DNA of 34,712 nt from Nitrosospira sp. (lineage in GTDB: Bacteria > Pseudomonadota > Gammaproteobacteria > Burkholderiales > Nitrosomonadaceae): assembly GCA_013697655.1 (NCBI GenBank), contig JACCWK010000080.1, forward strand, positions 1-34,712. Reading direction: 5' to 3'. Positions 14,264 through 22,974 of the stretch are shown piece by piece. A program made the translations under genes and the position numbers. Within the stretch, counting starts at the first letter, position 1; each line of letters begins with the position of its first letter. The notes under the pieces were generated by a model. It did no database searches, was not told the origin of the DNA, and saw only the letters and a program-made list of their open reading frames with translations.

Positions 14264-16315
14264 ATGACCGCGTTCAGGATTGCCGGTTTTTCCGGGCTTG
14301 TGCCGAGATTGGCGAAACAGTTGCTCGCACCAAACCAGGCGCAGGTTGCAACAAATTGCAGGCTGACCTCGGGCGACCTGCGTCCCATGAATGCGCCAAG
14401 TCTCGTTTTCTCGTTGATTATTGATGGCGACATCGTATCGATGTTCCGCATGGAGAAGGACGGCAACGAAAAGTGGCTGGTCTGGGACAAGGATGTAGAT
14501 GTCGCGCGTTCGCCGGTTGCAGGGGATTCATCGCGGCGTTTCTACTACACCGGCGATGGTGAGCCGCGCACGTCGGATTTTGATCTGGCGGGCGCTGCCC
14601 CCGCTGCATCCCCCACTGCTTCCGGTTGCTATGTGCTGGGTGTTTTTCCACCTCTGGCACCTCCCATCGTCACGCCGGCAGCGGGTACCGGAGAACTCGT
14701 CACCCGTTCTTATGTTTATACGTTCGTTACGCAATGGGGCGAAGAGTCGAGGCCATCTCCTGCTTCGCTTGCAACCTCAAGCAAGGCGGATTCCGCCTGG
14801 ATGCTTTCCGCAATGGATAGCGTGCCGCCCAATTCCGGAACCGTCTCGGCAGCGGTCGGGAACATGCCCGTAGCCGGACAGGCGACAGTGACGCTCGACA
14901 ACGTATTTGGCCTGCGTGCGGGGGAAGAAATCCTATTCGCATCGGTGGCAGGTATGCCAGACCTGAATGACCGGTTCAAATTGATAAACGTGGATCCGGT
15001 CGCAAAAAAAATAGTGGTGGCGCTTTCCACTTCTCAAACCTACACAGCCGGCGGAGCTGACGGGACTTGGGCGCGATCCGCGCCGCACCATGCGGACGGA
15101 ATGAATAAAAGGATTTACCGGACGCTGACTACCCCGAGCGGCACGGAATACCACTACGTCGTTACCCTTCCCGGGGCTGCCGCCATATACAGCGATATTG
15201 CGCCGGACTCCGCCGTGGCGCGTGGGGAAGTACTCCCTTCCGCAACCTGGGAGATGCCGCCCGCCAACATGAAGGGAATCGTTATCCTCGCGAACGGCAT
15301 CACGGCTGGTTTCGTCGGCAATGAAGTGCTTTTCTCCGAACCGTTCAAGCCTTATGCGTGGCCTCCCGGCTACCGGCAGACCTACGATCAGGACATTGTG
15401 GCGATAGGCTTGAGCGGGACCACGCTGGTCGGCATGACGACAGGAAACCCATTTACCATCACCGGCGTTGAGCCGGTAACCATGGGCGGGGGCATGGAAA
15501 AGCTCGGCGTTGCATGGCCCTGCATGGCCAAGCGTGGCGTGGCGAGCTTCGCGTTCGGCGTCGGGTATCCCGCGCCACAAGGCATGGTGATTATCGGGGC
15601 AAATAGCGACATTGTAACCAAGGACCTGTTCACGCAAAAGGAATGGGCCGATTTGAATCCGGACACGTTCTTCGCAGTTTCCGCCGACAACCGGTATTAC
15701 TGCGGCTATTCGGTGGACGACAGCATGCTCATGTTTGTAATCGACAAGGCCGAGAACGCATCGTTTATCAAGGTCAACCAGAAAATTACCGCCATATGGG
15801 CAGACCCGGCCACAGGCAAACTCTATGTAGCCGGCGACAGAAAAATATACCAGTGGGAAGGGGATATGGGGACAAAGCTTTCCTACGAATGGAAAAGCCG
15901 AGAATTCATCACGGCATCTCCTGTCAATTATGGCGCTGCCAAGGTAGATGCCGATTTCGATATGTCCGAAGCGGAACTGGCTTCCGCGCAAAATGCTCAT
16001 AACACCGCGATTGCCGCGAACCAGGCACTGGCGGGATTTGACGCCATGGATGACGGCCTGGCCGATTCCGCGCTGGGCGAGTATGAAATAGGCGGCGATG
16101 CAATGCAGGCGATTCCTCCACTGAGTATCGACTCCCTGCAGTTCCAGTTATGGGCGAACGGGGTGTTGAAGTTTACCAAACAGATCGATAGCAGCCGCGC
16201 TTTTCGACTCCCCGGCGGCTACAAGGCCGATAACGTGGAGATGGTGCTATCCGGAAACGTAAAGGTCACCGGGTTGGTGCTTGCCGAAACCATGGATGGT
16301 CTGAGACAAGCCTGA
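14264..16315 (+). CDS. Large phage virion/tail protein
   Basis: A 683-residue soluble protein beginning six bases after the lysozyme stop. The N-terminus, F-R-I-A-G-F-S-G-L-V-P-R-L, then L-L-A-P-N-Q-A-Q-V-A-T-N-C, is a start pattern I associate with large podovirus tail or stabilisation proteins. The remainder is beta-rich with many short Gly/Pro turns and a final helical-to-beta region (about 560-683). No enzymatic motif is visible. It is the largest protein of the prophage in this window and sits among tail genes, so a structural tail or hub role is likely. The family is not firmly identified. Confidence 0.7.
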   Translation: MTAFRIAGFSGLVPRLAKQLLAPNQAQVATNCRLTSGDLRPMNAPSLVFSLIIDGDIVSMFRMEKDGNEKWLVWDKDVDVARSPVAGDSSRRFYYTGDGEPRTSDFDLAGAAPAASPTASGCYVLGVFPPLAPPIVTPAAGTGELVTRSYVYTFVTQWGEESRPSPASLATSSKADSAWMLSAMDSVPPNSGTVSAAVGNMPVAGQATVTLDNVFGLRAGEEILFASVAGMPDLNDRFKLINVDPVAKKIVVALSTSQTYTAGGADGTWARSAPHHADGMNKRIYRTLTTPSGTEYHYVVTLPGAAAIYSDIAPDSAVARGEVLPSATWEMPPANMKGIVILANGITAGFVGNEVLFSEPFKPYAWPPGYRQTYDQDIVAIGLSGTTLVGMTTGNPFTITGVEPVTMGGGMEKLGVAWPCMAKRGVASFAFGVGYPAPQGMVIIGANSDIVTKDLFTQKEWADLNPDTFFAVSADNRYYCGYSVDDSMLMFVIDKAENASFIKVNQKITAIWADPATGKLYVAGDRKIYQWEGDMGTKLSYEWKSREFITASPVNYGAAKVDADFDMSEAELASAQNAHNTAIAANQALAGFDAMDDGLADSALGEYEIGGDAMQAIPPLSIDSLQFQLWANGVLKFTKQIDSSRAFRLPGGYKADNVEMVLSGNVKVTGLVLAETMDGLRQA

Positions 16316-16399
16316 TAATGAAACATAGATGCCGTTTACCCGCGCGGGCTGAGCGGTTTATTCGATTACATGAAGAATTACGACAAGGGATAAATACGT

Positions 16400-16690
16400 G
16401 TGTCCGATGTTCAGCATGGCGGCCTTAACGCAATCAAAGTTAGTACGCCAGGACGAAGCCATTGATGATCAGTTATTCGCAGAGCTGAACGGTGATGTCG
16501 CGACGCTCCCGGCTATGCGCCGCTGCCTGTGTCCATGATTGGAGAGATCGTACGTGCGGATACCGGTTGCGGAGCGGTAATTCTCTGCGGACGCGGCAAC
16601 ATAGTTGATTTTGCTGCAACGGCAGCAGATCCCTTACGCGATTTAACCCGATTCGGCATTATCCATTCTCCCTACCCATTCTCTCTGTGA
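16400..16690 (+). pseudogene. Decayed small phage gene
   Basis: The 433-base gap between two virion genes holds coding-like sequence split across frames. One frame (GTG 16400 or ATG 16407) gives S-D-V-Q-H-G-G-L-N-A-I-K-V or, in the ATG frame, D-D-Q-L-F-A-E-L-N-G-D-V-A-T-L-P before a stop at 16536-16538. Another frame, open from 16499 to TGA 16688-16690, then continues P-G-Y-A-P-L-P-V-S-M-I-G-E-I-V-R-A-D-T-G-C-G-A-V and on to F-G-I-I-H-S-P-Y. Joined, they would make about 95 residues, a typical small phage protein. At least one indel is needed. No family recognised. Confidence 0.5.
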
Positions 16691-16698
16691 TGAGCCCC

Positions 16699-16735
16699 GG
16701 AGCTCTGTACGCGATGATCCGGGAGCTCCATTTTT
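16699..16735 (+). terminator. Probable terminator/attenuator
   Basis: Stem GGAGCTC (16699-16705) / GAGCTCC (16723-16729) with a 17-base loop, then ATTTTT. An alternative CCCGG/CCGGG pairing overlaps it. Long loop, so termination may be partial. It lies 14 bases before the next start. Confidence 0.55.
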
Positions 16736-16748
16736 ATAAGGAACCGAT

Positions 16749-17135
16749 ATGGCATTAACAAAAACAGCGCGCACTTTAGTTGCCAGCGTCTCGAATGGGG
16801 CTGGTTCCAAGACACGCGGCAGGCTGGATATGAATGCTGTTCAGGGTGGCGGCTTCCTGACAATAAAAATGATCAATGGCAGCACAGGCCCGACCGTGCA
16901 ATGCACATGCAATATCCTCATTGCGCACAATGGGACGTTGCCCGCGGCAGCCTCGGCGGGGACTGACTGGAAAACCATCGCTTCCTATGGCGGGGGTACT
17001 GTTGCGAATTACCCGACTGAAATAGGTATACCCATTGATCCTTCGATCATGTGCCTGGAAGTTGAGTTCACCGGTAATACCGGGCAAGCGGTAACGGTTG
17101 AAGCGTATCTGAGCGAACTGACTGCAGCGGTTTAA
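16749..17135 (+). CDS. Small phage virion protein
   Basis: A 128-residue protein preceded by AAGGAA at 16738-16743. It is soluble and beta-rich, with alternating hydrophobics, and contains L-D-M-N-A-V-Q-G-G-G-F-L-T-I-K-M and a closing V-T-V-E-A-Y-L-S-E-L. Proteins with this look occur as minor virion components next to fibres. It ends one base before the start of the LamG fibre gene, so the two are probably translated together. No family recognised. Confidence 0.65.
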   Translation: MALTKTARTLVASVSNGAGSKTRGRLDMNAVQGGGFLTIKMINGSTGPTVQCTCNILIAHNGTLPAAASAGTDWKTIASYGGGTVANYPTEIGIPIDPSIMCLEVEFTGNTGQAVTVEAYLSELTAAV

Positions 17136-17136
17136 G

Positions 17137-18573
17137 ATGGGGTTGATAGCACTCCCGCAGAGGTTTACCAGTCAGCCCCAATATGTTCCCAAGTTGGCGG
17201 AAGCCTATCAGGATGCCGAGTTGCTATCATTATTCAATGATGGCAGCGGCCAGGATATAGCCAAAGGCAATCACCTGATACCTGGCGTCGCGCCGTCTCC
17301 GGCAGCCCGGCAGCATGGTAAAACTTTAAGCTTTGACGGAAGCTCACAGTACCTTTTAAGCACTCGTACTATAGCGCCAGGAACACAATTCACTGTATTT
17401 GCATGGGTTCGTCCTGCCGCGCTTAATATTTCCTACAGACGAATAGTAGAAACAGCCTACGACACGGGATTCTATCTAGGCTCGAACACAGGCTCGCAAT
17501 ATGCGTGGATCGTTAATAACGCTTTATTGGAAGGATGCATCGGTGGACAGCAAGTAGCCGGGCAGCGTGATTTTGTATGCGGCGTGTTCGACGGCGCTAA
17601 CCGTATCCTCTATGTCAACGGTGTCCAGGTAGCCAGCAGCACGGCAGCATCGCCGTCCGCTGCAATACAGGTTTCGATCAGCAGATGGACGGCGGGCAGC
17701 GGAGGTTACTACTGGAACGGCGATATAGATACCGTTGGCGTGTTCAACAGGGCATTCGCGGCACCGGAAATCTGGTCCATATATCAAGACCCATGGCGGT
17801 TAATCAAGGCTCCTGCCAGACGGTTATGGGCTGCAGGCAGCAGCAGTCTCACTGGCGCTACTTCAATTCAAACCAACGCCGGCAGCATGGCTGCAATCAC
17901 TCAGGTTCATGCTCTGGAGGGCGCTGCTTCTTCCCAGGAGAACACCGGCAGTAGCGTGGCCGTTGCCATCGACGCGAGCATCGATCTTGTTGGTGCAGCA
18001 TCAACACAAGCTGGCACCAGCAGCGCAGCAACAATAAGCCAGACTTATGTACTGACGGTTTCGGCAGCGGCACAGGCCAACTCATCAACCGCGATTGCGA
18101 TTACGCAGGTTCAGATACTTGCTGGGACGGCGTCCCAGCAAGGCAATCTCGGCGATACCGGCATAATAAGTATAGCGAGTGCCCTCGTCAGCACGGCATC
18201 GACTCAGGCCAATTTATCCGGTACCGGCCAGATTACCAGAGCGCAGACGCTGACAGGTGCAGACTCTGTTCAGGGGAACCTGTCGAAGACGGGGACAATC
18301 AGCAACGGTATCGTGGTGGAATCCTCGCTTACATCCGGCATTGCGCGGACGATCCGTGTCAAGAAGCCCGGCATACCTGCCGGAACGCCCGAATGGCTGA
18401 AGACCATGATCGAGATATTGACGGGGCGGCGAGGAAATCGAATCGAAGCGCCGAAATTCCAGACGCTGACCTTTTCCGCTACGCCGACCAGCGCGGAGTG
18501 TGAAGCGCTCTATTCGTATGTCAATAACGTGCGTGTCGTAGTGGAACAACTCATTTCCAGGATGGATGGATAA
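17137..18573 (+). CDS. LamG-type tail fibre with seven 22-residue repeats
   Basis: A 478-residue host-recognition-type protein. Residues about 60-220 form a concanavalin A-like LamG jelly roll: K-T-L-S-F-D-G-S-S-Q-Y-L, F-T-V-F-A-W-V-R-P, L-Y-V-N-G-V-Q-V and the closing D-I-D-T-V-G-V-F-N-R-A. Residues 238-393 are seven consecutive repeats starting at L238, L260, L284, L306, L328, L350 and L372. The consensus is L-x-G-A-A-S-x-Q-x-N-x-G-x-x-x-x-I, with period 22 except one of 24. The last 70 residues are helical with a possible trimerisation end. Such a design suggests a sugar-binding head joined to a repeat shaft. A role as receptor-binding fibre is inferred. Confidence 0.8.
   Translation: MGLIALPQRFTSQPQYVPKLAEAYQDAELLSLFNDGSGQDIAKGNHLIPGVAPSPAARQHGKTLSFDGSSQYLLSTRTIAPGTQFTVFAWVRPAALNISYRRIVETAYDTGFYLGSNTGSQYAWIVNNALLEGCIGGQQVAGQRDFVCGVFDGANRILYVNGVQVASSTAASPSAAIQVSISRWTAGSGGYYWNGDIDTVGVFNRAFAAPEIWSIYQDPWRLIKAPARRLWAAGSSSLTGATSIQTNAGSMAAITQVHALEGAASSQENTGSSVAVAIDASIDLVGAASTQAGTSSAATISQTYVLTVSAAAQANSSTAIAITQVQILAGTASQQGNLGDTGIISIASALVSTASTQANLSGTGQITRAQTLTGADSVQGNLSKTGTISNGIVVESSLTSGIARTIRVKKPGIPAGTPEWLKTMIEILTGRRGNRIEAPKFQTLTFSATPTSAECEALYSYVNNVRVVVEQLISRMDG
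17848..18315 (+). repeat. Seven-copy protein-level tandem repeat (about 66 bases each)
   Basis: Codes for residues 238-393 of the LamG fibre. Repeats are diverged at DNA level but keep L, G/S, A-S, Q, N and I positions at protein level, so selection seems to act on the fold. One repeat (second) is two residues longer. Confidence 0.75.
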
Positions 18574-18738
18574 TCCCAAATCTGACAGTTGACTGCTCAT
18601 CTTTTACTCACTTTTTCAGCTCTAGCCATGACCGTAACGACTTTTTGTGTCCTTTGCACTCTACCTTTTGGGCGAGCTTGCTACAGGGCGGATTGCACGA
18701 TTTTTGCAGCGCATGGCCGCGTTGCAACTCTTTGGAAT

Positions 18739-18752
18739 GGAATGACCATTCC
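18739..18752. repeat. Inverted repeat in 247-base intergenic stretch
   Basis: GGAATGACCATTCC, two 6-base arms around AC. The stretch 18574-18820 between the fibre and the GNAT-like gene also holds a Cys-rich 63-codon frame (ATG 18628) without ribosome binding site, which I do not call as a gene. Confidence 0.4.
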
Positions 18753-18820
18753 GCATCGTTGCGCCTTGCCCTTCACCCCAAAAACCGCACACTCCACCCT
18801 GTCCAACTGCCGGGTTTAGG

Positions 18821-19453
18821 ATGAATGCTGAATTATTGAATTTGCTCAGGCGGAATGTGGGCTCGGCCTTGACATCCGACCTGGCGGCAGATATTTGTGT
18901 CGCGGCTGGCAAGATGGAAACGCTGGTACCGGCTGCGGATATTGCCGGAATTCGAGCGGCGGACTGCCTGGGCTTCATCTTTTCCATTGAACGCATTGAA
19001 GACATCGCCGACGAAATGAAGCCGTTGCACCGCGCGCACTGGAATGAAACGGAAGAGCACCGGCATGTGCTGCCATTCCAGCCGGATTATACGACCTTTA
19101 TCCGTTACGAGCGTGCGGGGCGATACGTGCTTTTCACGCTCAGAAGTGAAGGTAAATTATTCGGTAACTGTGCTATGTATCTGGATAAAAGCGCACATAC
19201 GCAAACCACCATAGCAACCGAAGACACACTTTATCTGCTGCCGGCCGCACGCAGGGGGAGGGTGGCGCGCAGCTTCGTGACGTATGTCGAGAACGCAATG
19301 CGGCAGCTGGGAGCAAAAGAAATCAATATTACGGTAAAGACTGTCAACAAGGCCGGGCGCTTCTTTCGACTGCTCGGATACCGTCATGTGGAAAATGGCT
19401 TCACCAAAATACTGGAGAGTGAAAATGTGCAGCTCAAAACCGCCGAAACCTGA
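18821..19453 (+). CDS. GNAT-like acetyltransferase fold phage protein
   Basis: A 210-residue protein. Residues about 85-200 show the GNAT pattern: beta strands around Y-V-L-F-T-L-R-S-E-G and L-F-G-N-C-A-M-Y-L, the acyl-CoA loop L-Y-L-L-P-A-A-R-R-G-R-V-A with its following helix, then E-I-N-I-T-V-K and the closing F-F-R-L-L-G-Y-R-H-V-E-N-G-F. The N-terminal 80 residues are unlike common GNATs. Acetyltransferase-fold proteins are known next to internal-virion genes in podoviruses. Whether it is enzymatic here, or a virion component, cannot be told. It overlaps the start of the next gene by 29 bases. Confidence 0.78.
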   Translation: MNAELLNLLRRNVGSALTSDLAADICVAAGKMETLVPAADIAGIRAADCLGFIFSIERIEDIADEMKPLHRAHWNETEEHRHVLPFQPDYTTFIRYERAGRYVLFTLRSEGKLFGNCAMYLDKSAHTQTTIATEDTLYLLPAARRGRVARSFVTYVENAMRQLGAKEINITVKTVNKAGRFFRLLGYRHVENGFTKILESENVQLKTAET

Positions 19454-20579
19454 TCCGCTTATCGGACAGGCGGCAATGTCAAACGCGGAACTCGGCAGGG
19501 AAATGACGGGGGTCGCGCGTGATCAACTGGCCTGGGAAAAAGACCGCGCCGCAAGACAGGACCCGCTGCTGGAAAAGATCGTCAGGCAGCAATTAGAATC
19601 CGGTGATGCCAATGCGTCTCGGGCCGAGTCGCAGTGGCAGATTTACCGTGATCTTTTTGCTCCATTGGAGACGCGGATGGTCGAGGATGCCAACCAGTTC
19701 GACTCTCCCGAACGCAAGGAAAGAATGGCCGGGGAAGCGGCGGCGGACATCACACGTGGGTATCAGGGCGCGCTGGAATCCAGCCAGCGGGCAATGGGAC
19801 GGCTCGGCGTCAATCCGAACTCAGGCAGGTTTCAGGCTTTGACCCAGGATATTAACCTGGGGCTCGCCAGGGATACAGCTGGTGCGATGAACAAGGCCCG
19901 GCGCGATACCGAATTGCAGGGTTTGGCCATGCGCGAAGGCACCGCCAAATTCGGGCGCAACATGCCGAACACGGGCCTTGCCGCCGATGCCGCGTCGCTT
20001 GCTGCCGGCAACTCAGCCACGGACAATATGGCAACCGGCGCGGGGATCCGCAACGCCGGAATGAATGCCGCGCAAAACTGGTTTGGCGGCGCAACCAGTG
20101 CAAACTCCTCTGCCGGTAATCTGGGGCTGGGGCAATACCGGGGACAACTTGATGCATGGCAACAAGCGAACCAGAATTCAGCATTGGGAGCAGCCGGATT
20201 AGGCAGCCTGTTTGGCCAGCTGGGTTCCGCTGCCATAACGAAGAAACTACGCAAAGGCGGCCTCATCAGGAACTATCGCGCGTTTGGCCTCGGTGACCTG
20301 ACCTCCTCGAAAGGTAAAGACAGTACGAAGGGAGCGGATGGATTGATACGCGGGCCCGGCACGGGCAGCAGCGATTCCATACCCGCTACCATTGAAGGGC
20401 TGCAACCTGTTAGGTTGTCGAATGGGGAAGCGGTCCTGAACGCTGAGGCAGTGGAATTGCTGGGCGACGATTTCGTAACCCGGATTAATAGTGCTGGTCT
20501 GGCTGGATTAAAGCGCAAGCACCGAAATAGCGAACACCGGATAGTCGAAGTGTCGCCGGAGGAGCAGAGTCATGTTTAA
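19425..20579 (+). CDS. Internal-virion-type phage protein (MCSS-start)
   Basis: A 384-residue protein. I chose ATG 19425 because it gives the characteristic M-C-S-S-K-P-P-K-P-D-P opening and follows a GGAGAG; ATG 19386 would add 13 residues from the GNAT gene overlap. The middle is rich in Ala/Gly/Asn/Gln helices (residues 90-280), suited to an ejected or internal virion protein. The C-terminus, G-P-G-T-G-S-S-D-S-I-P-A-T-I followed by L-S-N-G-E-A-V-L-N-A-E-A, matches a motif I know from podovirus internal/tail proteins. The end overlaps the ATG of a 35-codon frame by eight bases. Confidence 0.78.
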   Translation: MCSSKPPKPDPLIGQAAMSNAELGREMTGVARDQLAWEKDRAARQDPLLEKIVRQQLESGDANASRAESQWQIYRDLFAPLETRMVEDANQFDSPERKERMAGEAAADITRGYQGALESSQRAMGRLGVNPNSGRFQALTQDINLGLARDTAGAMNKARRDTELQGLAMREGTAKFGRNMPNTGLAADAASLAAGNSATDNMATGAGIRNAGMNAAQNWFGGATSANSSAGNLGLGQYRGQLDAWQQANQNSALGAAGLGSLFGQLGSAAITKKLRKGGLIRNYRAFGLGDLTSSKGKDSTKGADGLIRGPGTGSSDSIPATIEGLQPVRLSNGEAVLNAEAVELLGDDFVTRINSAGLAGLKRKHRNSEHRIVEVSPEEQSHV

Positions 20580-20679
20580 TTTCGGCGCGTTTGAAGGCGG
20601 GCGGGCAGGGTTGGAGCGCCTGCCCGAAATCAGAGACTACGAGCACGAAAAGACTGTGAAGGAAATGGGTTATGTTTAA
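20572..20679 (+). CDS. 35-residue truncated copy of the following gene's start
   Basis: ATG 20572 to TAA 20677-20679. It opens M-F-N-F-G-A-F-E-G-G-R-A-G, nearly the same as M-F-N-I-G-A-F-A-G-G-L-A-Q-G of the next gene, then diverges and stops. Both junctions carry ATGTTTAA, which works as start of one frame and stop of the previous one, giving eight-base overlaps. It looks like a duplicated gene start that has decayed or been kept as a coupling peptide. Confidence 0.55.
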   Translation: MFNFGAFEGGRAGLERLPEIRDYEHEKTVKEMGYV

Positions 20680-21532
20680 TATTGGTGCATTTGCAGGTGG
20701 GTTGGCGCAAGGTATTCGCAGCGGCCAGAACATGGGGCTTAGGCAGAAGCAGGGGGAGCGGACGGCACAAGCCGATGAACGCGAAGCGGAAATGCACCAG
20801 GCAAGAATGGACAAGGCCATTTCCATTAAGGACAAGCGGGATCGGCTACGAGCCGCCAACGATGAGATAGTGGAGGGCTGGCGGCAATCATATTCCCAGC
20901 CGCCATTGCGATCCACAGCATTCAAACCGGACCAGCCAGGCCCAGGCACGGGTGCGCCGGTTGAAACAGGGCAGGGATTCAAACAATCCGATGAGTTATT
21001 TTCAACGGGAGGCCTTCAATCAGAAGTATCTGCAGCTCCCACGGATAACCGTTTGGCAGGCAGCACAGCGAGCGCGGGCCTGATGAGCCAATACAGGAAC
21101 CCGGTTGCGCGGAAAAATACCGACAAAGCGCAGGCAGCACCGCCTGCCGATGAAATCATCGGCAGGCGCATGCTCACAGGCGATCTGCTGGAAAATCCGG
21201 ATGAGCTTACCCGCATGGCAGGCATCTACAAGAAGCATGGCCTTTTGATGGAAATGACCCCGTGGATGAATAAAGCCTTTGAAGCGAAGAAAAAACGCAT
21301 TCCCGATGCATTGTCTTATCTGTTGATGGGTGACGCAAAAGGCGCGAGAGAAATTCTGAAAAAAGGCGGCGTTAACCTTACGGATGATCCGGTGCCAGCT
21401 AATTCGGAATATTCACAAAGCAACCACATTTGGCGATTCAGAATGGAGGATGGCGGCGAACAGGAGGTAAATGTGTGGGATGTAGCGAAAAGATTTTTTC
21501 CCGAAAAATCACTGGAGGAAAATCGCGAATAG
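20672..21532 (+). CDS. Phage virion protein (MFNIGAF-start family)
   Basis: A 286-residue protein whose N-terminus M-F-N-I-G-A-F-A-G-G-L-A-Q-G-I-R-S-G is a start seen in several podovirus internal/virion proteins. Residues 20-65 form a charged coiled coil (Glu/Arg/Lys-rich). A Pro/Gly-rich spacer follows, and the last 120 residues are helical, ending N-V-W-D-V-A-K-R-F-F-P-E. It is the last prophage gene; in related phages a very large ejection protein commonly follows, but here none does. The frame is intact, and truncation of the C-terminus cannot be excluded. Confidence 0.72.
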   Translation: MFNIGAFAGGLAQGIRSGQNMGLRQKQGERTAQADEREAEMHQARMDKAISIKDKRDRLRAANDEIVEGWRQSYSQPPLRSTAFKPDQPGPGTGAPVETGQGFKQSDELFSTGGLQSEVSAAPTDNRLAGSTASAGLMSQYRNPVARKNTDKAQAAPPADEIIGRRMLTGDLLENPDELTRMAGIYKKHGLLMEMTPWMNKAFEAKKKRIPDALSYLLMGDAKGAREILKKGGVNLTDDPVPANSEYSQSNHIWRFRMEDGGEQEVNVWDVAKRFFPEKSLEENRE

Positions 21533-21823
21533 GCGCCCACTAAGAAAAACAGTTATATATTTTACAACCCCAAGTAAACGCCACGATTCGGCCATCACCA
21601 AGGAGGCTCTGATTCTTACTCTCCCCGTCCAGAAGATACCGATCCGGTCACTGTTTCGCACCGAATTCTGGCCCAAACTACATGGCGGTCTTGCCGGGCA
21701 ACTGATTGCTCCGGGAAGTAACGTAGGCTCACATTAGCTTTCTAATGCGGCAGTCTGATTCTTGATAACTTGTTTCTTCTAAAATTGATTGTCGATAGGG
21801 GTGGAAATTCCTGATTTACGAAA
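21533..21823. other. Prophage/host junction stretch without a gene
   Basis: About 290 bases between the last prophage gene (+) and the convergent membrane-protein gene (-). A 60-odd codon frame without ATG (containing E-A-L-I-L-T-L-P-V-Q-K-I-P-I-R) crosses 21560-21735 and could be a gene remnant. No integrase, tRNA or clear attachment repeat is seen. Composition shifts from GC-richer to AT-rich across it. Confidence 0.5.
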
Positions 21824-22909
21824 TTACCTTAAACAGACTGCTTCTTTTCTGGCTGGTTGGCTTAAAACGCTCAAACTCCAAACGAGAATTAAAGAAGCGG
21901 AAAAAACGAAGAAACGATATTGCATTGTGGGGAATAAAAGCATATGCGCGATTGTAAAAACAAGCGGTATACCAAAAAGATAATAATAGTCCGCATGGGC
22001 CTTAACCTGATCCCGTTTCAGCCAGAGCAGGTAAACCGCTAGTACGTATATTGCTGAATGTGAGTGAAAAATCAGATTATTTAACAACAATGCATAAGGT
22101 ATCAGATAGTCGCTGAATTTATGAGAAATGACTATATCTGCAGGATAAGGTGTAAGCGAACCGATGAATGTGAAGTTAAAAAGTGTCAAATAACCGTAAT
22201 TCCCATATAGCTTATTAATTAAAATATAAAAGGCAACAGAAAACAGAAGTGAAAAAAGTGAAAGGAATCTCCTCCCATGCAGATAGGTATAAATCATCAG
22301 AAGACCTGACAGCAATATAAAATCTGTTCTTATTAAAGGAAGAATTGCCGCGACCAGAAAGATCAATCTTTCTTTTTTCATTAAACTATATATTCCCAGA
22401 AGCGAGAAAAAACATGCCATCGCGTCAGGTGTGGAAAGACGTGCCAATTCCGTATATCCCGTCACAGCAACGACAATTGGCAATATTCCTATTGGAACGG
22501 TTGTCGTTAAAACAATCAGGCCTAGCACTAGTACAGATAATGACGCAAAAATTGCACTAATTACATATGTTGATTTTGCGTAGTTCAATCCGACTTTTTT
22601 GAGCAGTCGTATCAGTTCGATGTATCCAACCCTTATGGAGTAAAACGGTATTTGCTGTTCCAAAGAAGATGGATCTCCAAATACCGTTTCTCTATATTTT
22701 CCTGTTATGAGTTTTGAAAATGTTTTACTGCTCACCTCTTTCTTAATATCTTCATAAGTTTCTCTTGTTAAATCTGGGCCCCTATAGCCATCTTTATAAT
22801 ACGAGGCAGCCACATACGCGATCATGTCCCAGTTGTGCTCAGGTTTCAGGAGCCCAAATATCAAAATAATTGTAGCGGTTAGAATACAGATTCCATATCT
22901 GTAACCCAT
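21824..22909 (-). CDS. Polytopic membrane protein (GT-C-like, tentative)
   Basis: A 361-residue protein with about eight to ten hydrophobic segments. ATG 22909 is chosen; TTG 22912 adds one residue, and neither has a clear ribosome binding site. An acidic, Tyr-rich extracytoplasmic loop lies early (about 25-90), with N-W-D-M-I-A-Y and a K-x-x-Y region. A first loop with conserved acidic residues followed by many membrane helices is the layout of GT-C glycosyltransferases and polysaccharide-assembly proteins. The gene is noticeably AT-rich compared with its neighbours, a hint of transfer. Nearby polysaccharide genes make a glycan role plausible, but no family motif confirms it. Confidence 0.6.
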   Translation of the reverse strand: MGYRYGICILTATIILIFGLLKPEHNWDMIAYVAASYYKDGYRGPDLTRETYEDIKKEVSSKTFSKLITGKYRETVFGDPSSLEQQIPFYSIRVGYIELIRLLKKVGLNYAKSTYVISAIFASLSVLVLGLIVLTTTVPIGILPIVVAVTGYTELARLSTPDAMACFFSLLGIYSLMKKERLIFLVAAILPLIRTDFILLSGLLMIYTYLHGRRFLSLFSLLFSVAFYILINKLYGNYGYLTLFNFTFIGSLTPYPADIVISHKFSDYLIPYALLLNNLIFHSHSAIYVLAVYLLWLKRDQVKAHADYYYLFGIPLVFTIAHMLLFPTMQYRFFVFSASLILVWSLSVLSQPARKEAVCLR

Positions 22910-22974
22910 CAAGAACTCATATTCTTAGCCACCCACATGAATCCATACAGGCACGGATTGAAGAACGTTATCGA

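Noticed and set aside
17137-18573. Diversity-generating retroelement acting on the fibre gene
   Set aside because: No reverse transcriptase gene and no adenine-biased template/variable repeat pair is visible in the window.
18628-18819. 63-codon Cys-rich frame between fibre and GNAT-like genes
   Set aside because: No ribosome binding site, odd composition and no recognisable homology; treated as intergenic.
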